The notes: generated from the letters alone by a model not told the origin. DNA of 64,000 nt from Streptomyces indicus (GCF_900100315.1 NZ_FNFF01000001.1:744001-808000), one strand, 5' to 3'; shown: positions 17,762-27,049, counted from the first letter of the stretch. Numbers and translations: made by a program.

Positions 17762-18946
17762 ATGAGTGAGCGGGACCGGCGCGACCACGACATCGTGCTG
17801 TACGGGGCGACCGGCTTCGTCGGCACGCTGACCGCCGAGTATCTGGCCCGCCACGCGCCCGACGGGCTGCGCTGGGCGATCGCCGGGCGCAGCGCGGACA
17901 AGCTGGAGCGGCTGCGCGAGCACCTCACGGGTGTCGACCCGCGGGCGGCGAAGGTCGCGGTGATCGCGGTGGACTCCGCGGACGGCGCGGGACTGCGCCG
18001 GCTCGCCTCCTCCGCACGGGTGGTGGCGACGACCGTCGGCCCGTACGTGGAGTACGGGCACGAACTGGTCGCGGCCTGCGCCGATCTCGGCACGGACTAT
18101 CTGGACCTGTCCGGGGAACCGGAGTTCGTCGACGTCACCTACGTACGCCATGACGCCCGCGCCCGCGAGACGGGTGCCCGGCTGATCCACGCGTGCGGGT
18201 TCGACTCGGTCCCGCACGACCTCGGCGTCTACTACACGGTCAAGCAGCTTCCTCGGGACGTGCCGCTGCGCATCGACGGATTCGTGCGCGCCTCGGCCAT
18301 GTTCTCCGGCGGCACGTTCGCCTCCGCGCTCGGGCAGTTCGCGCGCGGCCGGCAGATGGCCGCGGCGGCCCAGGACCGGCGCCGCCACCAGCCGCGCCTG
18401 GTCGGCCGGCGCGCGTACGCCCCGGTCGCGGCCCCGCGCTTCGCCCCCGAAGTCGGCGCCTGGGCGCTGCCGTTGCCGACGATCGACGCCCAGGTGGTGC
18501 AGCGCTCGGCCCGCGCGCTCGACCGCTACGGCCCGGACTTCCGCTACCGCCACTACGCGGCCGTCAAGACCCTGCCGTTCGCGATCGGCGGCGTCACGGC
18601 GATGGGCTCGCTCCTCGCCGCCGCCCAAGTCCCGCCCCTGCGCCGCTGGTTGTCCTCCCGGGTCGCCCCGGGCGAGGGCCCGGACGAGCAGCGCCGCGCC
18701 CGCAGCTGGTTCTCGGTCCGCTTCGTCGGCGAGGGCGGCGGCCGCCGCGTCTACACGGAGGTCTCCGGCGGAGACCCCGGCTACGGCGAAACCGCAAAGA
18801 TCTTCGCCGAGTCGGCCCTCGCATTGGTCCACGACGACCTCCCCGCAACAGCCGGCCAGGTCACCCCGGTGACCGCCATGGGCGACGCCCTCCTGAAGCG
18901 CCTTCAGCGGGCGGGGATCGTGTTCAGGGTGGCGGCGGTGCGCTGA
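17762..18946 (+). CDS. Saccharopine dehydrogenase-like / trans-acting enoyl reductase family protein
   Basis: NAD(P)-binding oxidoreductase of 394 aa. The N-terminal Rossmann motif LYGATGFVG is at residues 13-21. The segments GPYVEYGHELVAACADLGTDYLDLSGE and HACGFDSVPHDLG are diagnostic of the saccharopine-dehydrogenase-like group that includes mycobacterial trans-acting enoyl reductases. The ATG at 17762 is preceded by GGGTGAG. Its substrate is probably a lipid intermediate, but that is inferred from the mycobacterial relatives. Next gene is 47 bp downstream on the same strand. Confidence 0.87.
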   Translation: MSERDRRDHDIVLYGATGFVGTLTAEYLARHAPDGLRWAIAGRSADKLERLREHLTGVDPRAAKVAVIAVDSADGAGLRRLASSARVVATTVGPYVEYGHELVAACADLGTDYLDLSGEPEFVDVTYVRHDARARETGARLIHACGFDSVPHDLGVYYTVKQLPRDVPLRIDGFVRASAMFSGGTFASALGQFARGRQMAAAAQDRRRHQPRLVGRRAYAPVAAPRFAPEVGAWALPLPTIDAQVVQRSARALDRYGPDFRYRHYAAVKTLPFAIGGVTAMGSLLAAAQVPPLRRWLSSRVAPGEGPDEQRRARSWFSVRFVGEGGGRRVYTEVSGGDPGYGETAKIFAESALALVHDDLPATAGQVTPVTAMGDALLKRLQRAGIVFRVAAVR

Positions 18947-18993
18947 GGTTTCCGGCGTACGGGGCTGTCGGACCCGTACGCCATGCTCGGGCC

Positions 18994-19425
18994 ATGAACG
19001 AGAACTCCTTCTGGCAGCTCATCGAGGCGTGCGGGCCTGCCCGCCCCGATCCCGAGGGTGATGAGCTCGCCGATGCCCTGGCGTCCCGGCTGATGAGCGG
19101 CCCGGTCGCGGCGGTGATCGGTTTCGCCGAGCAACTGGCCTGGGCGCTCTACCGGTTGGACCGCAGGGAGTACGGCGCAGACCTCTCCGGCGACGCGTTC
19201 CTGTACTCCCGGGCCGCCGTCGTCGCGGCGGGGCGGGCCGAGTTCGAGAGCGTGCTCGGAGACCCGGCGCTGTTCAGGCCGTATCGCGACGGGCTTGTCT
19301 GGGCCGAGGCGCTCCTCTACGTCCCCGACCGCGCGTACGGACACCTCACCGGTGAACCATGGGACCGCCGTACCCGGTACAGCTGCGAGTCGTACTCCAA
19401 CTCCGCGGGGTGGGCGCGCGCATGA
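18994..19425 (+). CDS. DUF4240 domain protein
   Basis: Cytosolic protein of 143 aa with the DUF4240 layout: MNENSFWQLIEACG start, a central FAEQLAWALYRLDRREYGADLSG helix and the SGDAFLYSRAAVVAAGRAEFESVL segment. No catalytic residues or function are known for this family. It sits 47 bp after the saccharopine-dehydrogenase-like gene, possibly cotranscribed, and is convergent with an acetyltransferase gene 21 bp away. Confidence 0.82.
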   Translation: MNENSFWQLIEACGPARPDPEGDELADALASRLMSGPVAAVIGFAEQLAWALYRLDRREYGADLSGDAFLYSRAAVVAAGRAEFESVLGDPALFRPYRDGLVWAEALLYVPDRAYGHLTGEPWDRRTRYSCESYSNSAGWARA

Positions 19426-19446
19426 CGGGCGCGACCACGCCACACG

Positions 19447-20223
19447 TCACGGCTTCCAGATGTACGGCGTCGTCACGCTCAGTTGCGTGAAGCCCAGGCG
19501 TTCCAGGATCGGGCGGCTCGTCGGGAGGGCGTCGACCTGGAGGTAGTGGACTCCGCGGGCGGCGGCCAGGGCGGCTCGGTGGGCGACCAGGGCGCGGTAG
19601 AGGCCGCGGCCTCGGTACTCGGCGACCGTGCCGCCGCCCCACAGGCCCGCGAAGTCCTTGCCGGGGGCGAACTCGACGCGGGCGGCGCTGACCGGGCGGT
19701 CGCCGGCCAGGGCGAGGGTCATCACGAAGGTGTCCGGGTCGTGGGCGAGACGGTCGAGGAGCTGTCCGTGCAGGCGGGACGCATCGGTGCCGAAGGCCTG
19801 CTCGTGGACCTCGGCGGCGAGCGCGAAACCCGCCTCGTCCGTGGCGTCCACGAGGCGCAGGCCGTCCGGGAGCGCGACCGGCTCGGCCTGGCCCGCCACC
19901 TCGGCGATCATCAGGCTCTCCGGTTCGTCCGCCACGAAACCGGCGCGCGTGAGCCGCTCGCCGAGATCGGCCGGGCGGTCGTGGCGGTACGTCTTCCACT
20001 CGAACTCGACGCCCAGCGCCCCGAAGTGCCGTACCTGGGCGGCGATTTCCGCGTCCGCCGTGGACTCGTCCAGATCGGAGAAGACCACGCCGTTCCAGTC
20101 CCCCGCTCCCCCGCTCTGCCGCACCACCGTCCCGGTGCGCTCGACGCGGACGCCGGGGTGGTCGGGTGCCACCTCGCGGCGCATCTGGCGGTCGAAGAGG
20201 CGCAGTACTTCGTGATGATCCAT
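19447..20223 (-). CDS. GNAT-family N-acetyltransferase
   Basis: Acetyl-CoA-dependent acyltransferase of 258 aa. The core GNAT domain is in the C-terminal half; the acetyl-CoA loop reads GGTVAEYRGRGLYRALVAHR, and the last strand has ERLGFTQLSV. The N-terminal 120 residues form a second, degenerate GNAT-like half. The ATG at 20223 (MDHHEVLRL) is chosen; an in-frame GTG at 20256 would add 11 residues containing two Cys and no clear ribosome site. Substrate unknown. Confidence 0.85.
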   Translation of the reverse strand: MDHHEVLRLFDRQMRREVAPDHPGVRVERTGTVVRQSGGAGDWNGVVFSDLDESTADAEIAAQVRHFGALGVEFEWKTYRHDRPADLGERLTRAGFVADEPESLMIAEVAGQAEPVALPDGLRLVDATDEAGFALAAEVHEQAFGTDASRLHGQLLDRLAHDPDTFVMTLALAGDRPVSAARVEFAPGKDFAGLWGGGTVAEYRGRGLYRALVAHRAALAAARGVHYLQVDALPTSRPILERLGFTQLSVTTPYIWKP

Positions 20224-20283
20224 GGGCGCATTGCAGCACCCCGGGTGGACGCCCACAAACGCTTTTCGAGACGCGGCGGAACG

Positions 20284-21036
20284 CTAGGAGGACGAGGACG
20301 CCTCGGCGAGTGCCCGGCGGCACAACGCGTCCGCGCGCCGCGTCGTCTCCGGCAGGCGGTAGCGCGGAGCGAGGTGGAGGGCGTGCGCGCAGGCGCGGTC
20401 CAGGGAGACGCGGTGGCCGACCGAGACGAAGACCGGCTTGACGCCGTCCCGGGTGCGTACGGCCCGTCCGACCTCCTCGGTCCCGTCCACGAGGGCGGCC
20501 ACCGCTCCGCGCGCGGCGCCCGGCTCCTCGTACGAGAAGGTGAAGGGGTTCTTCGCGATGCCGAGGGCGGGCAGTCCGGTGAGGACGCCGAGGTGGGCCG
20601 CGAGGCCGAAGCGGCGGGGGTGGGCCAGGCCGTAGCCGTCGCAGACCACCAGGCCGGGCGGTGACTTCAGGGCGCCCAACGCCGCGAGTACGGCGGGGAG
20701 TTCACGGAAGGCCAGGAGGCCGGGGACGTACGGGAAGGAGATCCGGCCGAGTGCGGTGGCGCGCTCGACGACCTCCAGGGTGCGCGCGTCGAGGACGACC
20801 GCGGCCGCCGCCACGAGGTCGCGCTCGTCGTCGTAGGCCACGTCCACGCCGGTGACCAGGCCCTCGCCGGGCACCGGACCGTCCTCGTCGAGCACGACCT
20901 GCGGACGCAGCCGGTCCTGCACCGCGCGGGCCTCGGCCTCGGTGGTGGGCCAGCCGGCGGGCACGGGAGCGGGGACGGCTGCGGGAACGGTGTCGGTGGC
21001 GGCGTCGGTGGCGGCGTCGGTGGCGGCGTGATCCAT
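20284..21036 (-). CDS. nfi: Endonuclease V (deoxyinosine 3'-endonuclease)
   Basis: DNA-repair nuclease of 250 aa acting next to deoxyinosine. Visible family elements: TGVDVAYDD (first metal Asp), SFPYVPGLLAFRE (wedge and Glu), VVCDGYGLAHPRRFGLAAHLG (Asp and DNA-binding loop), ALGIAKNPF and VGHRVSL. The first ~28 residues are low-complexity, partly built from a three-fold 12-bp repeat (ATDA). The ATG at 21036 is the only suitable start before the conserved core. The damage-type promoter motif found elsewhere in the window is not present here. Confidence 0.93.
   Translation of the reverse strand: MDHAATDAATDAATDTVPAAVPAPVPAGWPTTEAEARAVQDRLRPQVVLDEDGPVPGEGLVTGVDVAYDDERDLVAAAAVVLDARTLEVVERATALGRISFPYVPGLLAFRELPAVLAALGALKSPPGLVVCDGYGLAHPRRFGLAAHLGVLTGLPALGIAKNPFTFSYEEPGAARGAVAALVDGTEEVGRAVRTRDGVKPVFVSVGHRVSLDRACAHALHLAPRYRLPETTRRADALCRRALAEASSSS
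20992..21027 (-). repeat. Three perfect 12-bp repeats at the endonuclease V N-terminus
   Basis: GTCGGTGGCGGC occurs three times without change, encoding alternating Ala-Thr-Asp-Ala residues at positions 4-15 of the protein. It lies outside the conserved catalytic domain. Confidence 0.9.
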
Positions 21037-21087
21037 GGTGCGGTCGAGGGTACGCGAGGGGCGCGCACCCCCGACCGGCCAGGGGCG

Positions 21088-22497
21088 TCAGCTCACGTTG
21101 TCCGTGTGCGTCACGCCGTCCGTGCGGTACTTCGCCACCTGGGCCTTGACCTGGTCCGGGGTCAGGATCTGGTCCTTGGCGTAGTACACGTAGTCGACCT
21201 TCTCGTCGTACGCGCGCGGGGTGCTGGAGGCGACGAGGCCGCCGGAGATGATCCAGTTGTTGAGGTTGATGGACATGGCGGTCTCGGGCAGGTAGGGCTC
21301 GTTGTGCGTACCGAAGAGCTGCCCGTCGACGTAGTACTTGATGGAGGTGTTGTCGACGGTGATCACCAGGTCGTGCCAGCCGGCGTAGCTCTGGCGGACC
21401 TCGGTGTGGGTGTTCACGGCCTGCCACGGCTCGGGGTTGTACGTCTCCCAGGACGTGGCGTACAGGATGTTGGCCGGTTCGCCCCAGCCGCCGTTCGGCA
21501 GGTACTCGAAGTCGAGCTCGCCGTAGTCCGGGTCCATGGGGGCATCGAGCGGGGTGATGGTGAAGAACGTCTGCACCATGTGGTCCCCGTCCGGGCCCGA
21601 GTTGGGGGTGTCGCTGAAGTACACCCGGGACGCGTAGGTGCCCTTGGTGAACTTGCGCTGGTGGTACAGCTCGGTCTGCCGGGTGCCCGCCGCGGTGCCG
21701 TCGGTGCTGGTGCGCAGCGTCATGATGCTGTTGCCCGACTCCTGGGCGAAGGTGACCTGTTCGGGGGCCCAGGTCGCGCCGGGCACACCGGGTCCGCCCT
21801 GGCCGGACTTGACGGTCCAGCCGCGCTGGGCGATCCGCGGGTCGTTGTGCGCGGTGTAGTTGAGGTCGTCGAAGAGCGCGGGCTTCGTCGGGTCGGGGCC
21901 GCCCGGACCACCGGGGTCACCGGGCCCGCCCGGGTCTCCGGGGTCGTTGCCCTCGGGCGCGGTGCCCCACAGGAGCGTGCCCCCGCGCTGGACGGTCACC
22001 TTGGACCAGTCCGCGTACGAGGTCTGCGCGGCGCCGAAGGAGTAGTCGTCCTGCTGGTTCAGCGACTGCCAGTCGGCCCGGTGGAAGCGCAGTTGCATGT
22101 CGCCGGTGTTCGCGCCGGGCGCGAGCGAGCCGGCACCGGAGGTGAAGCCGATCTCCAGGTAGCGGTCGGCGGTCGCGGTGGGCTTGGCGAGGGTGCCGAA
22201 GGTGCCGGTGATGTTGGCGCAGCCCTTCACCGCCCAGGAGCAGGCGAAGCGGTACTGGGCGGCGGCCGAGTCGGCCTTGAAGTAGTAGCGGACGGTCAGG
22301 CCGCTCAACTGCACCGTGTCCGAGCCCTTGTTGGTGAGCTTCAGCCACGGCTCGGCCTGGTCGCTGCCGGTGGAGCCCGTGTGGTACTGGGCGCTGACGG
22401 ACTCCGAGGCGGCGGCCGCGCTGGGTGCGGTGAGCGCACCCGCCGCAGCCACAGTGAGAGCGGCCGCGACGGCCGTCATCCGTAGTCTTCCGTGCAC
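21088..22497 (-). CDS. Secreted CBM3 - GH16 glycoside hydrolase
   Basis: Exported polysaccharide hydrolase of 469 aa. The GTG start at 22497 follows AGGAGGAA. A signal peptide (to about residue 30) is followed by a family-3 carbohydrate-binding module (about 33-180; LKLTNKGSDTVQLSGLTVRYYF). Next come a Gly-Pro linker (GDPGGPGDPGGPGGP) and a GH16-like catalytic domain (about 205-455) with the E-L-D-F-E catalytic pattern in YGELDFEYLPNGG. The CBM suggests binding to cellulose or chitin; GH16 enzymes cut beta-1,3/1,4-glucans and related chains. It is the last gene behind the GH20 and ABC genes (58-bp gap), so it probably feeds the same uptake system. Confidence 0.87.
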   Translation of the reverse strand: MHGRLRMTAVAAALTVAAAGALTAPSAAAASESVSAQYHTGSTGSDQAEPWLKLTNKGSDTVQLSGLTVRYYFKADSAAAQYRFACSWAVKGCANITGTFGTLAKPTATADRYLEIGFTSGAGSLAPGANTGDMQLRFHRADWQSLNQQDDYSFGAAQTSYADWSKVTVQRGGTLLWGTAPEGNDPGDPGGPGDPGGPGGPDPTKPALFDDLNYTAHNDPRIAQRGWTVKSGQGGPGVPGATWAPEQVTFAQESGNSIMTLRTSTDGTAAGTRQTELYHQRKFTKGTYASRVYFSDTPNSGPDGDHMVQTFFTITPLDAPMDPDYGELDFEYLPNGGWGEPANILYATSWETYNPEPWQAVNTHTEVRQSYAGWHDLVITVDNTSIKYYVDGQLFGTHNEPYLPETAMSINLNNWIISGGLVASSTPRAYDEKVDYVYYAKDQILTPDQVKAQVAKYRTDGVTHTDNVS

Positions 22498-22555
22498 GAG
22501 GTGTTCCTCCTCATGGTGGGGGTGGTGTGCGGCCGACGGGGGGTCGGCGGCCGCG

Positions 22556-23959
22556 TCAGCGCGCCGTGAGGCGGCGCCGGAAATCCGGGAGGTCGCGCGG
22601 GCCTTCGCTCCAGGCGACCTCGGCGAGTGCGGCGAGCCGCGGGAAGAGCAGGTAGTCGATGGCGTCCGGGGTGGCCGCGTACTCCGTCCAGACCTGGGCC
22701 TGGGTGCCGAGGACGCGCGCGGACTCCTCGGGCGACCAGTCGGGCGGCGCGGGCTCGGCCGCGTACACGTCCTCGAGGGTCACGGTCGCGCCCGGCTGGC
22801 CTGCCGGTTCGTGCGGGGCGTCGGACTGGGGGTAGTTGAGGTACGTGTCCAGGTGCGGGGTCATCACGACCCGGTGGCCGCGCCGTGCGGCGCCGAGTCC
22901 GTGGCCGGCGTCGCGCCAGGGCATCACCACGAACTCCGGCGGCAGCGCGGTCGCGTCGGGCTCGGCCCAGCACACCGGCGTACGCCCGAGGTCAAGGAGG
23001 TGGGATCCGGCGCGGCTGAGGAACCAGGCGTTGAGCTCCTTCGGCGAGATCCCGGCCTCGGCGGCGACGGCGACCGCGCGCGGGCTCTCCTCCCATTCGA
23101 CGGTCGGGCATTCGTCGCCGCCGAGATGGATGTACGGGCTGTCGAAGACCTCGACGACCTCGTCCAGGACGTCCCGTACGAAGGCGAACACCTCGTCGTG
23201 CACCCCGAGGACGTTCTCGCAGATGCCCCAGCGGTCCCAGACGTCGAGCCGGCGCTCGGGGCGGTTGCCGAGGTGCGGGTAGGCGGCGAGGGCGGCGCGG
23301 GCGTGGCCGGGCATCTCGATCTCCGGCACGACGCGCACCCCGCGCGCAGCGGCGTAGTGCACCAACTCCCGCAGTTCCGCCTTGGTGTAGTGCCCGCCGT
23401 GCGGGGTGCCGTCACCGGCCGTCCGGGCCCGCACCGAGCCGATCTCGGTGAGCAGCGGGTAGGCGTCGACGGGCATCCGCCAGCCCTGATCGTCCGTCAG
23501 GTGCAGGTGGAGGACGTTGAGTTTGAACGCGGCGATCCGGTCGACCACGTCGCGTACGTACGCCATCGGCAGGAAGTGGCGGGCCACGTCGAGCATCAGA
23601 CCGCGCCAGGCGAAGCGCGGGCTGTCGCTGATCTGGGTGCAGGGCAGCCGGCCCCCGCGCTCCAGGAGTGCGGAGATGGTGTGGGCGCCGTTGAGCAGGC
23701 CGGCCCGGGTGCGGGCCCGCAGCAGGACGGCGTCACGGCCGACCGTGAGTCCGTACCCCTCCTCGCCGAGTCCGCTGAGCGCCGGGTCGATCGCGAGCAC
23801 GAACGCGCTGTCCGCCGAGGCCCGCAGCGGCAGTCCGGTGCGGAGGCGCAGCAGCTCCGCGGCGGGCTCCGCGCCGGGTGCCAGGTGCAGGGTGGTGGCC
23901 GTGTCGAGGAGGAAGTGCCCGGTCTGGCGGACGGCTTGGCGGGGGCGGGGGATCAGCAT
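22556..23959 (-). CDS. GH20 beta-N-acetylhexosaminidase
   Basis: Glycosidase of 467 aa removing terminal N-acetylhexosamine. The catalytic Asp-Glu pair is in IHLGGDECP. Upstream are FAWRGLMLDVARHF and LHLHLTDDQGWR, and downstream PVCWAEPDA and VVMPWRDAG, all typical GH20 sequence. No signal peptide is evident, so it probably acts inside the cell on imported oligosaccharides. The ATG at 23959 lies 18 bp after the upstream permease stop, making it part of the sugar ABC operon. Confidence 0.92.
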   Translation of the reverse strand: MLIPRPRQAVRQTGHFLLDTATTLHLAPGAEPAAELLRLRTGLPLRASADSAFVLAIDPALSGLGEEGYGLTVGRDAVLLRARTRAGLLNGAHTISALLERGGRLPCTQISDSPRFAWRGLMLDVARHFLPMAYVRDVVDRIAAFKLNVLHLHLTDDQGWRMPVDAYPLLTEIGSVRARTAGDGTPHGGHYTKAELRELVHYAAARGVRVVPEIEMPGHARAALAAYPHLGNRPERRLDVWDRWGICENVLGVHDEVFAFVRDVLDEVVEVFDSPYIHLGGDECPTVEWEESPRAVAVAAEAGISPKELNAWFLSRAGSHLLDLGRTPVCWAEPDATALPPEFVVMPWRDAGHGLGAARRGHRVVMTPHLDTYLNYPQSDAPHEPAGQPGATVTLEDVYAAEPAPPDWSPEESARVLGTQAQVWTEYAATPDAIDYLLFPRLAALAEVAWSEGPRDLPDFRRRLTAR

Positions 23960-23977
23960 GCGGTAGCTCCCATGGGG

Positions 23978-24814
23978 TCAGCCCTTCACGGAACCCGAGA
24001 CGAAGCCGGTGGTGACCCGGCGTTGCAGGACGAGGAAGAGGATCAGGACCGGCAGCGCGAAGAGCGTGGAGGCGGCCATGGTGGCGCCCCAGTCGGTGCC
24101 GAAGGTGTTGGAGAAGGAGGAGAGCCAGACGGGCAGGGTGCGGTCGTCCTGGTTCTTGACGATGAGCATGTTGGCGAAGGCGAACTCGTTCCAGGCGGTG
24201 ATGAATCCGAAGAGCGAGGTCGCGAGCAGACCGGGGGCGAGCAGCGGGAAGGTGACGCGCCGGAAGGCCGAGAGCCGGGTGCAGCCGTCGACTTGGGCCG
24301 CCTCCTCCAACTCCACAGGGACGGCGGCGAGGAATCCGCGCAGGGTGATGATGGTGAACGGCAGCGTGATGATGAAGTAGAGCAGCGTCAGCATCGCGAG
24401 CCGGTCGAGCAGGCCGGTGTCGCGGGCGATGATGTAGACCGGGATGAGCATGGCCTCCCAGGGCGCCATCTGCGCGATGAACACCATGAGGACGAAGCCC
24501 CGCTTGCCGCGGAACCGCAGCCGGGCCACGGCGAAGGCCGAGCCGAGGGCGATGACCAGCGCGAGCAGCACGGCGGTGGCGGTCACGAGCAGGCTGTTGC
24601 GCCAGAACGTGGCGAAGCCGTCCGCCGCCACGGCCGTACGGAAGTGCTCGAGCGTGAGCCGGGTCGGCACGAACACCGGGGTGTCCGCGTTGATGTCCCC
24701 CGCCGGCTTGAACGCGGTGGAGGCCATCCAGTAGACGGGGAAGATCGTGACGACGAAGACGGCGACGGCGGCGAGGTTGAGCGGCAGCCGCCGCACGAGG
24801 GAACGGAGGTTCAC
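23978..24814 (-). CDS. Sugar ABC transporter permease (MalG type)
   Basis: Inner-membrane permease of 278 aa with six hydrophobic segments. The EAA loop that contacts the ATPase reads EEAAQVDGCTRLSAFRRVTFPLLAPG. The GTG start at 24814 overlaps the stop of the MalF-type permease (GTGA). Together with the preceding permease and lipoprotein it forms a carbohydrate importer. No ATPase gene is nearby, as usual in Streptomyces where a shared MsiK-type ATPase energises such systems. Confidence 0.92.
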   Translation of the reverse strand: MNLRSLVRRLPLNLAAVAVFVVTIFPVYWMASTAFKPAGDINADTPVFVPTRLTLEHFRTAVAADGFATFWRNSLLVTATAVLLALVIALGSAFAVARLRFRGKRGFVLMVFIAQMAPWEAMLIPVYIIARDTGLLDRLAMLTLLYFIITLPFTIITLRGFLAAVPVELEEAAQVDGCTRLSAFRRVTFPLLAPGLLATSLFGFITAWNEFAFANMLIVKNQDDRTLPVWLSSFSNTFGTDWGATMAASTLFALPVLILFLVLQRRVTTGFVSGSVKG

Positions 24815-25776
24815 AACTCGCCCTCCTGCCGGAACAGTTGGCGCAGATAGACGAAGAGGATCACGCCAAGCAGGAGCACGGTGATCGTGGACGATGCGGC
24901 CTGGAGGTCGTAGTGGTGCAGTGAGATGGCGATCTGGTACGCATAGACCGGCAGCGTGGTCGTGGCGTCGTTGGGTCCGCCCTCGCTGACCACCCAGATC
25001 TGCGCGAAGCACTTGAACACCCAGATCACTTCGAGGCAGAGCACGAGGCCGAAGATGGGCCGCAGGATCGGCACGGTCAGCGAGCGGAACATCCGCCACT
25101 CCCCCGCGCCGTCGAGCCGGGCGGACTCGTAGATCTCGGCGGGCACGGTGGTGAGCGCCGAGTAGAGGGTGATCGCGGCGAACGGGACGGACTGCCAGAC
25201 CACGAGGATCACCAGGATGGTGAAGGTGGCGGTGCCGTCCGCGAACCAGGAGTAGCCCTCGTACGAGTCGAACCCGAGCTGGACGAGCACCCAGTTGACC
25301 ACGCCGAGCCGGGAGGCGAAGAGCCACTGGAAGACGGTGGTCGCCGCGAGGATCGGCGTGGCCCAGGCCAGGGCCAGGGCGCTCATCACCAGGACGCGCA
25401 GGGTGCGGCCCAGGCGTTGGAGCATCAGGGCGACGAGGGTGGCGAGGCCCACGATCAGGACGACGTTGACCACCGTCCAGACCAGGGTGCGTACCACCAC
25501 GTCCCAGAACTCGCCGCCGCCGAGCAGCTCGCGGTAGTTGTCCAGGCCGACGAACTCGGCGCCGCCGCGGATGAGTTCGCCCATCCCGAAGCTCTGGAAG
25601 GACAGCTGGAGGTTGCGAAGGAGCGGGTAGAGCAGCAGGAAGGCCACGCCGAGCACGGTCGGCGCGATGAGGAGGTACGGCCACAGGACCGCGGACCTGC
25701 GGCGGCCGGGGGCAGCCGGCCGCCGCAGCTCCTGCCCCGGGTCGCGCGTCTCGCGCGGGGCGGTGTGCAGGGCCAT
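24811..25776 (-). CDS. Sugar ABC transporter permease (MalF type)
   Basis: Inner-membrane permease of 321 aa. After a basic N-terminus there are about six membrane segments, and the EAA loop EIYESARLDGAGEWRMFRSLTVPILRP. The ATG at 25776 lies one base after the stop of the binding-protein gene, showing tight coupling. Partner of the MalG-type permease that overlaps its end. Confidence 0.92.
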   Translation of the reverse strand: MALHTAPRETRDPGQELRRPAAPGRRRSAVLWPYLLIAPTVLGVAFLLLYPLLRNLQLSFQSFGMGELIRGGAEFVGLDNYRELLGGGEFWDVVVRTLVWTVVNVVLIVGLATLVALMLQRLGRTLRVLVMSALALAWATPILAATTVFQWLFASRLGVVNWVLVQLGFDSYEGYSWFADGTATFTILVILVVWQSVPFAAITLYSALTTVPAEIYESARLDGAGEWRMFRSLTVPILRPIFGLVLCLEVIWVFKCFAQIWVVSEGGPNDATTTLPVYAYQIAISLHHYDLQAASSTITVLLLGVILFVYLRQLFRQEGEL

Positions 25777-25777
25777 C

Positions 25778-27049
25778 TCAGCCGCCGAGCGCCTTGCTGA
25801 CGGCCTCGGTGGCGTCGGCTCCGGCCTTCTTCGGGTCGGCGCCGGTCAGCACCTGCGTCATGAACTCCTTGATCGGGTTGTTGGCCTCGACGGCGGCCCA
25901 CTCCGGGGAGTTGGGGGTCGCGCGGCCGTTGGTCGCGCCGGTGGCCATGGCGGAGGCGCCCGGGTCGGAGGCGAGGACGCTCGCCAGGGACTTCTTGTTC
26001 GGCACGTAGCTCATCGCCGTGGCCAGCTTCTTCTGGGCGTCGTCGCCGGCGAGCGCCTTGATGAAGGCGTACGCCTCGTCCGGGTTGCCGGAGGCCTCGG
26101 GGATGATCAGGTCGGAGCCGCCGGTGAACACGGCACCGGGCTTGTCGGCGGTCTTGCCGGGGATCGGGAAGAAGCCGAGCTTGCCCTTGAGTTCGGGGTT
26201 CGCCTCCTCGATCAGCTTGGCCCCGCCCGGCACGGCGATGACCTGGGCGACGTCGCCCTTGGCGACCACCTCGACCTGCGGCGGCTCGGCCTCGTCGGAG
26301 TCCTTCGGGCCCTTGCCGAGGCTCTGGAGCTCCTTGTAGAACTCCATGCCGGCCAGCGCCTCGGGGGTGTCGAGCGCACCCTTCCAGGTGTCGCCCTCCT
26401 TGACGGCGAGGTCGCCGCCCTCGTCCCAGATGAAGCCGGCGAGGGTGTACCAGTTCTGGCCGGGCAGGTAAATGCCCTGCTGCTTGCCGGTGTTGAGCTT
26501 CCTTGTGGCGGCCAGCCACTCCTCGCGCGTGGTGGGCGGCTGCTTGATCCCGGCCTTCTCGTAGAGGTCGGTGCGGTAGATGACGACTCGGTTCGCCGCG
26601 TAGTACGGGATGCCGTACTGCTTGCCGTCGACCTTGCCCGGTTCGGCGAGGCCCGGGATCCAGTCGCTGCCGCCGAGCTGGGAGACCTTGTCGCTGAGGT
26701 CCTTCACGCCGCCGCTCGCCGCGTACTGGGCGACCTGGGTGTTGCCGACCTCGATCACGTCGGGGGCGTCGTTGGAGGCGAGGGCCGCGGTGATCTTCTG
26801 TCCGATCCCGTTCCACTCCTGGATCTGGATCTTGACGTCGATCTTCGGGTGCTGCTTCTCGAAGTCCTTCTCGAACTGTGTCTGGAACTCCTCGGACACG
26901 CTGTCGCGCATGAGCCAGACGTCGAGCGTGGTCCGCCCTCCGTCGCCCTTGCCGTCGCCGCTGCCCTTGTCGTCACTGCCACCGCATGCGCTGAGCGAGG
27001 CGGCCACCGCGAGTGCGGCGGCGCCTGCGAAGAAACGTACTATCTTCAT
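25778..27049 (-). CDS. Sugar ABC transporter substrate-binding lipoprotein
   Basis: Extracellular sugar-binding lipoprotein of 423 aa. The ATG at 27049 (MKIVRFFAGAAALAVA) opens a lipoprotein signal with lipobox LSAC; further in-frame codons upstream add unrelated sequence. The mature part shows the family-1 solute-binding pattern, including DAPDVIEVGNTQVAQYA, GIPYYAANRVVIYRTDLYEKAG and GGSDLIIPEASGNPDEAY. With the GH20 enzyme downstream, an N-acetylglucosamine oligosaccharide is the likely ligand, but the GH16 enzyme leaves a glucan possible. Confidence 0.92.
   Translation of the reverse strand: MKIVRFFAGAAALAVAASLSACGGSDDKGSGDGKGDGGRTTLDVWLMRDSVSEEFQTQFEKDFEKQHPKIDVKIQIQEWNGIGQKITAALASNDAPDVIEVGNTQVAQYAASGGVKDLSDKVSQLGGSDWIPGLAEPGKVDGKQYGIPYYAANRVVIYRTDLYEKAGIKQPPTTREEWLAATRKLNTGKQQGIYLPGQNWYTLAGFIWDEGGDLAVKEGDTWKGALDTPEALAGMEFYKELQSLGKGPKDSDEAEPPQVEVVAKGDVAQVIAVPGGAKLIEEANPELKGKLGFFPIPGKTADKPGAVFTGGSDLIIPEASGNPDEAYAFIKALAGDDAQKKLATAMSYVPNKKSLASVLASDPGASAMATGATNGRATPNSPEWAAVEANNPIKEFMTQVLTGADPKKAGADATEAVSKALGG

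Noticed and set aside
17054..18832. Upstream extension of the CoA-racemase frame through the YjbR gene and beyond
   Set aside because: No homology in the extension; it crosses a real promoter/operator region and genes on both strands.
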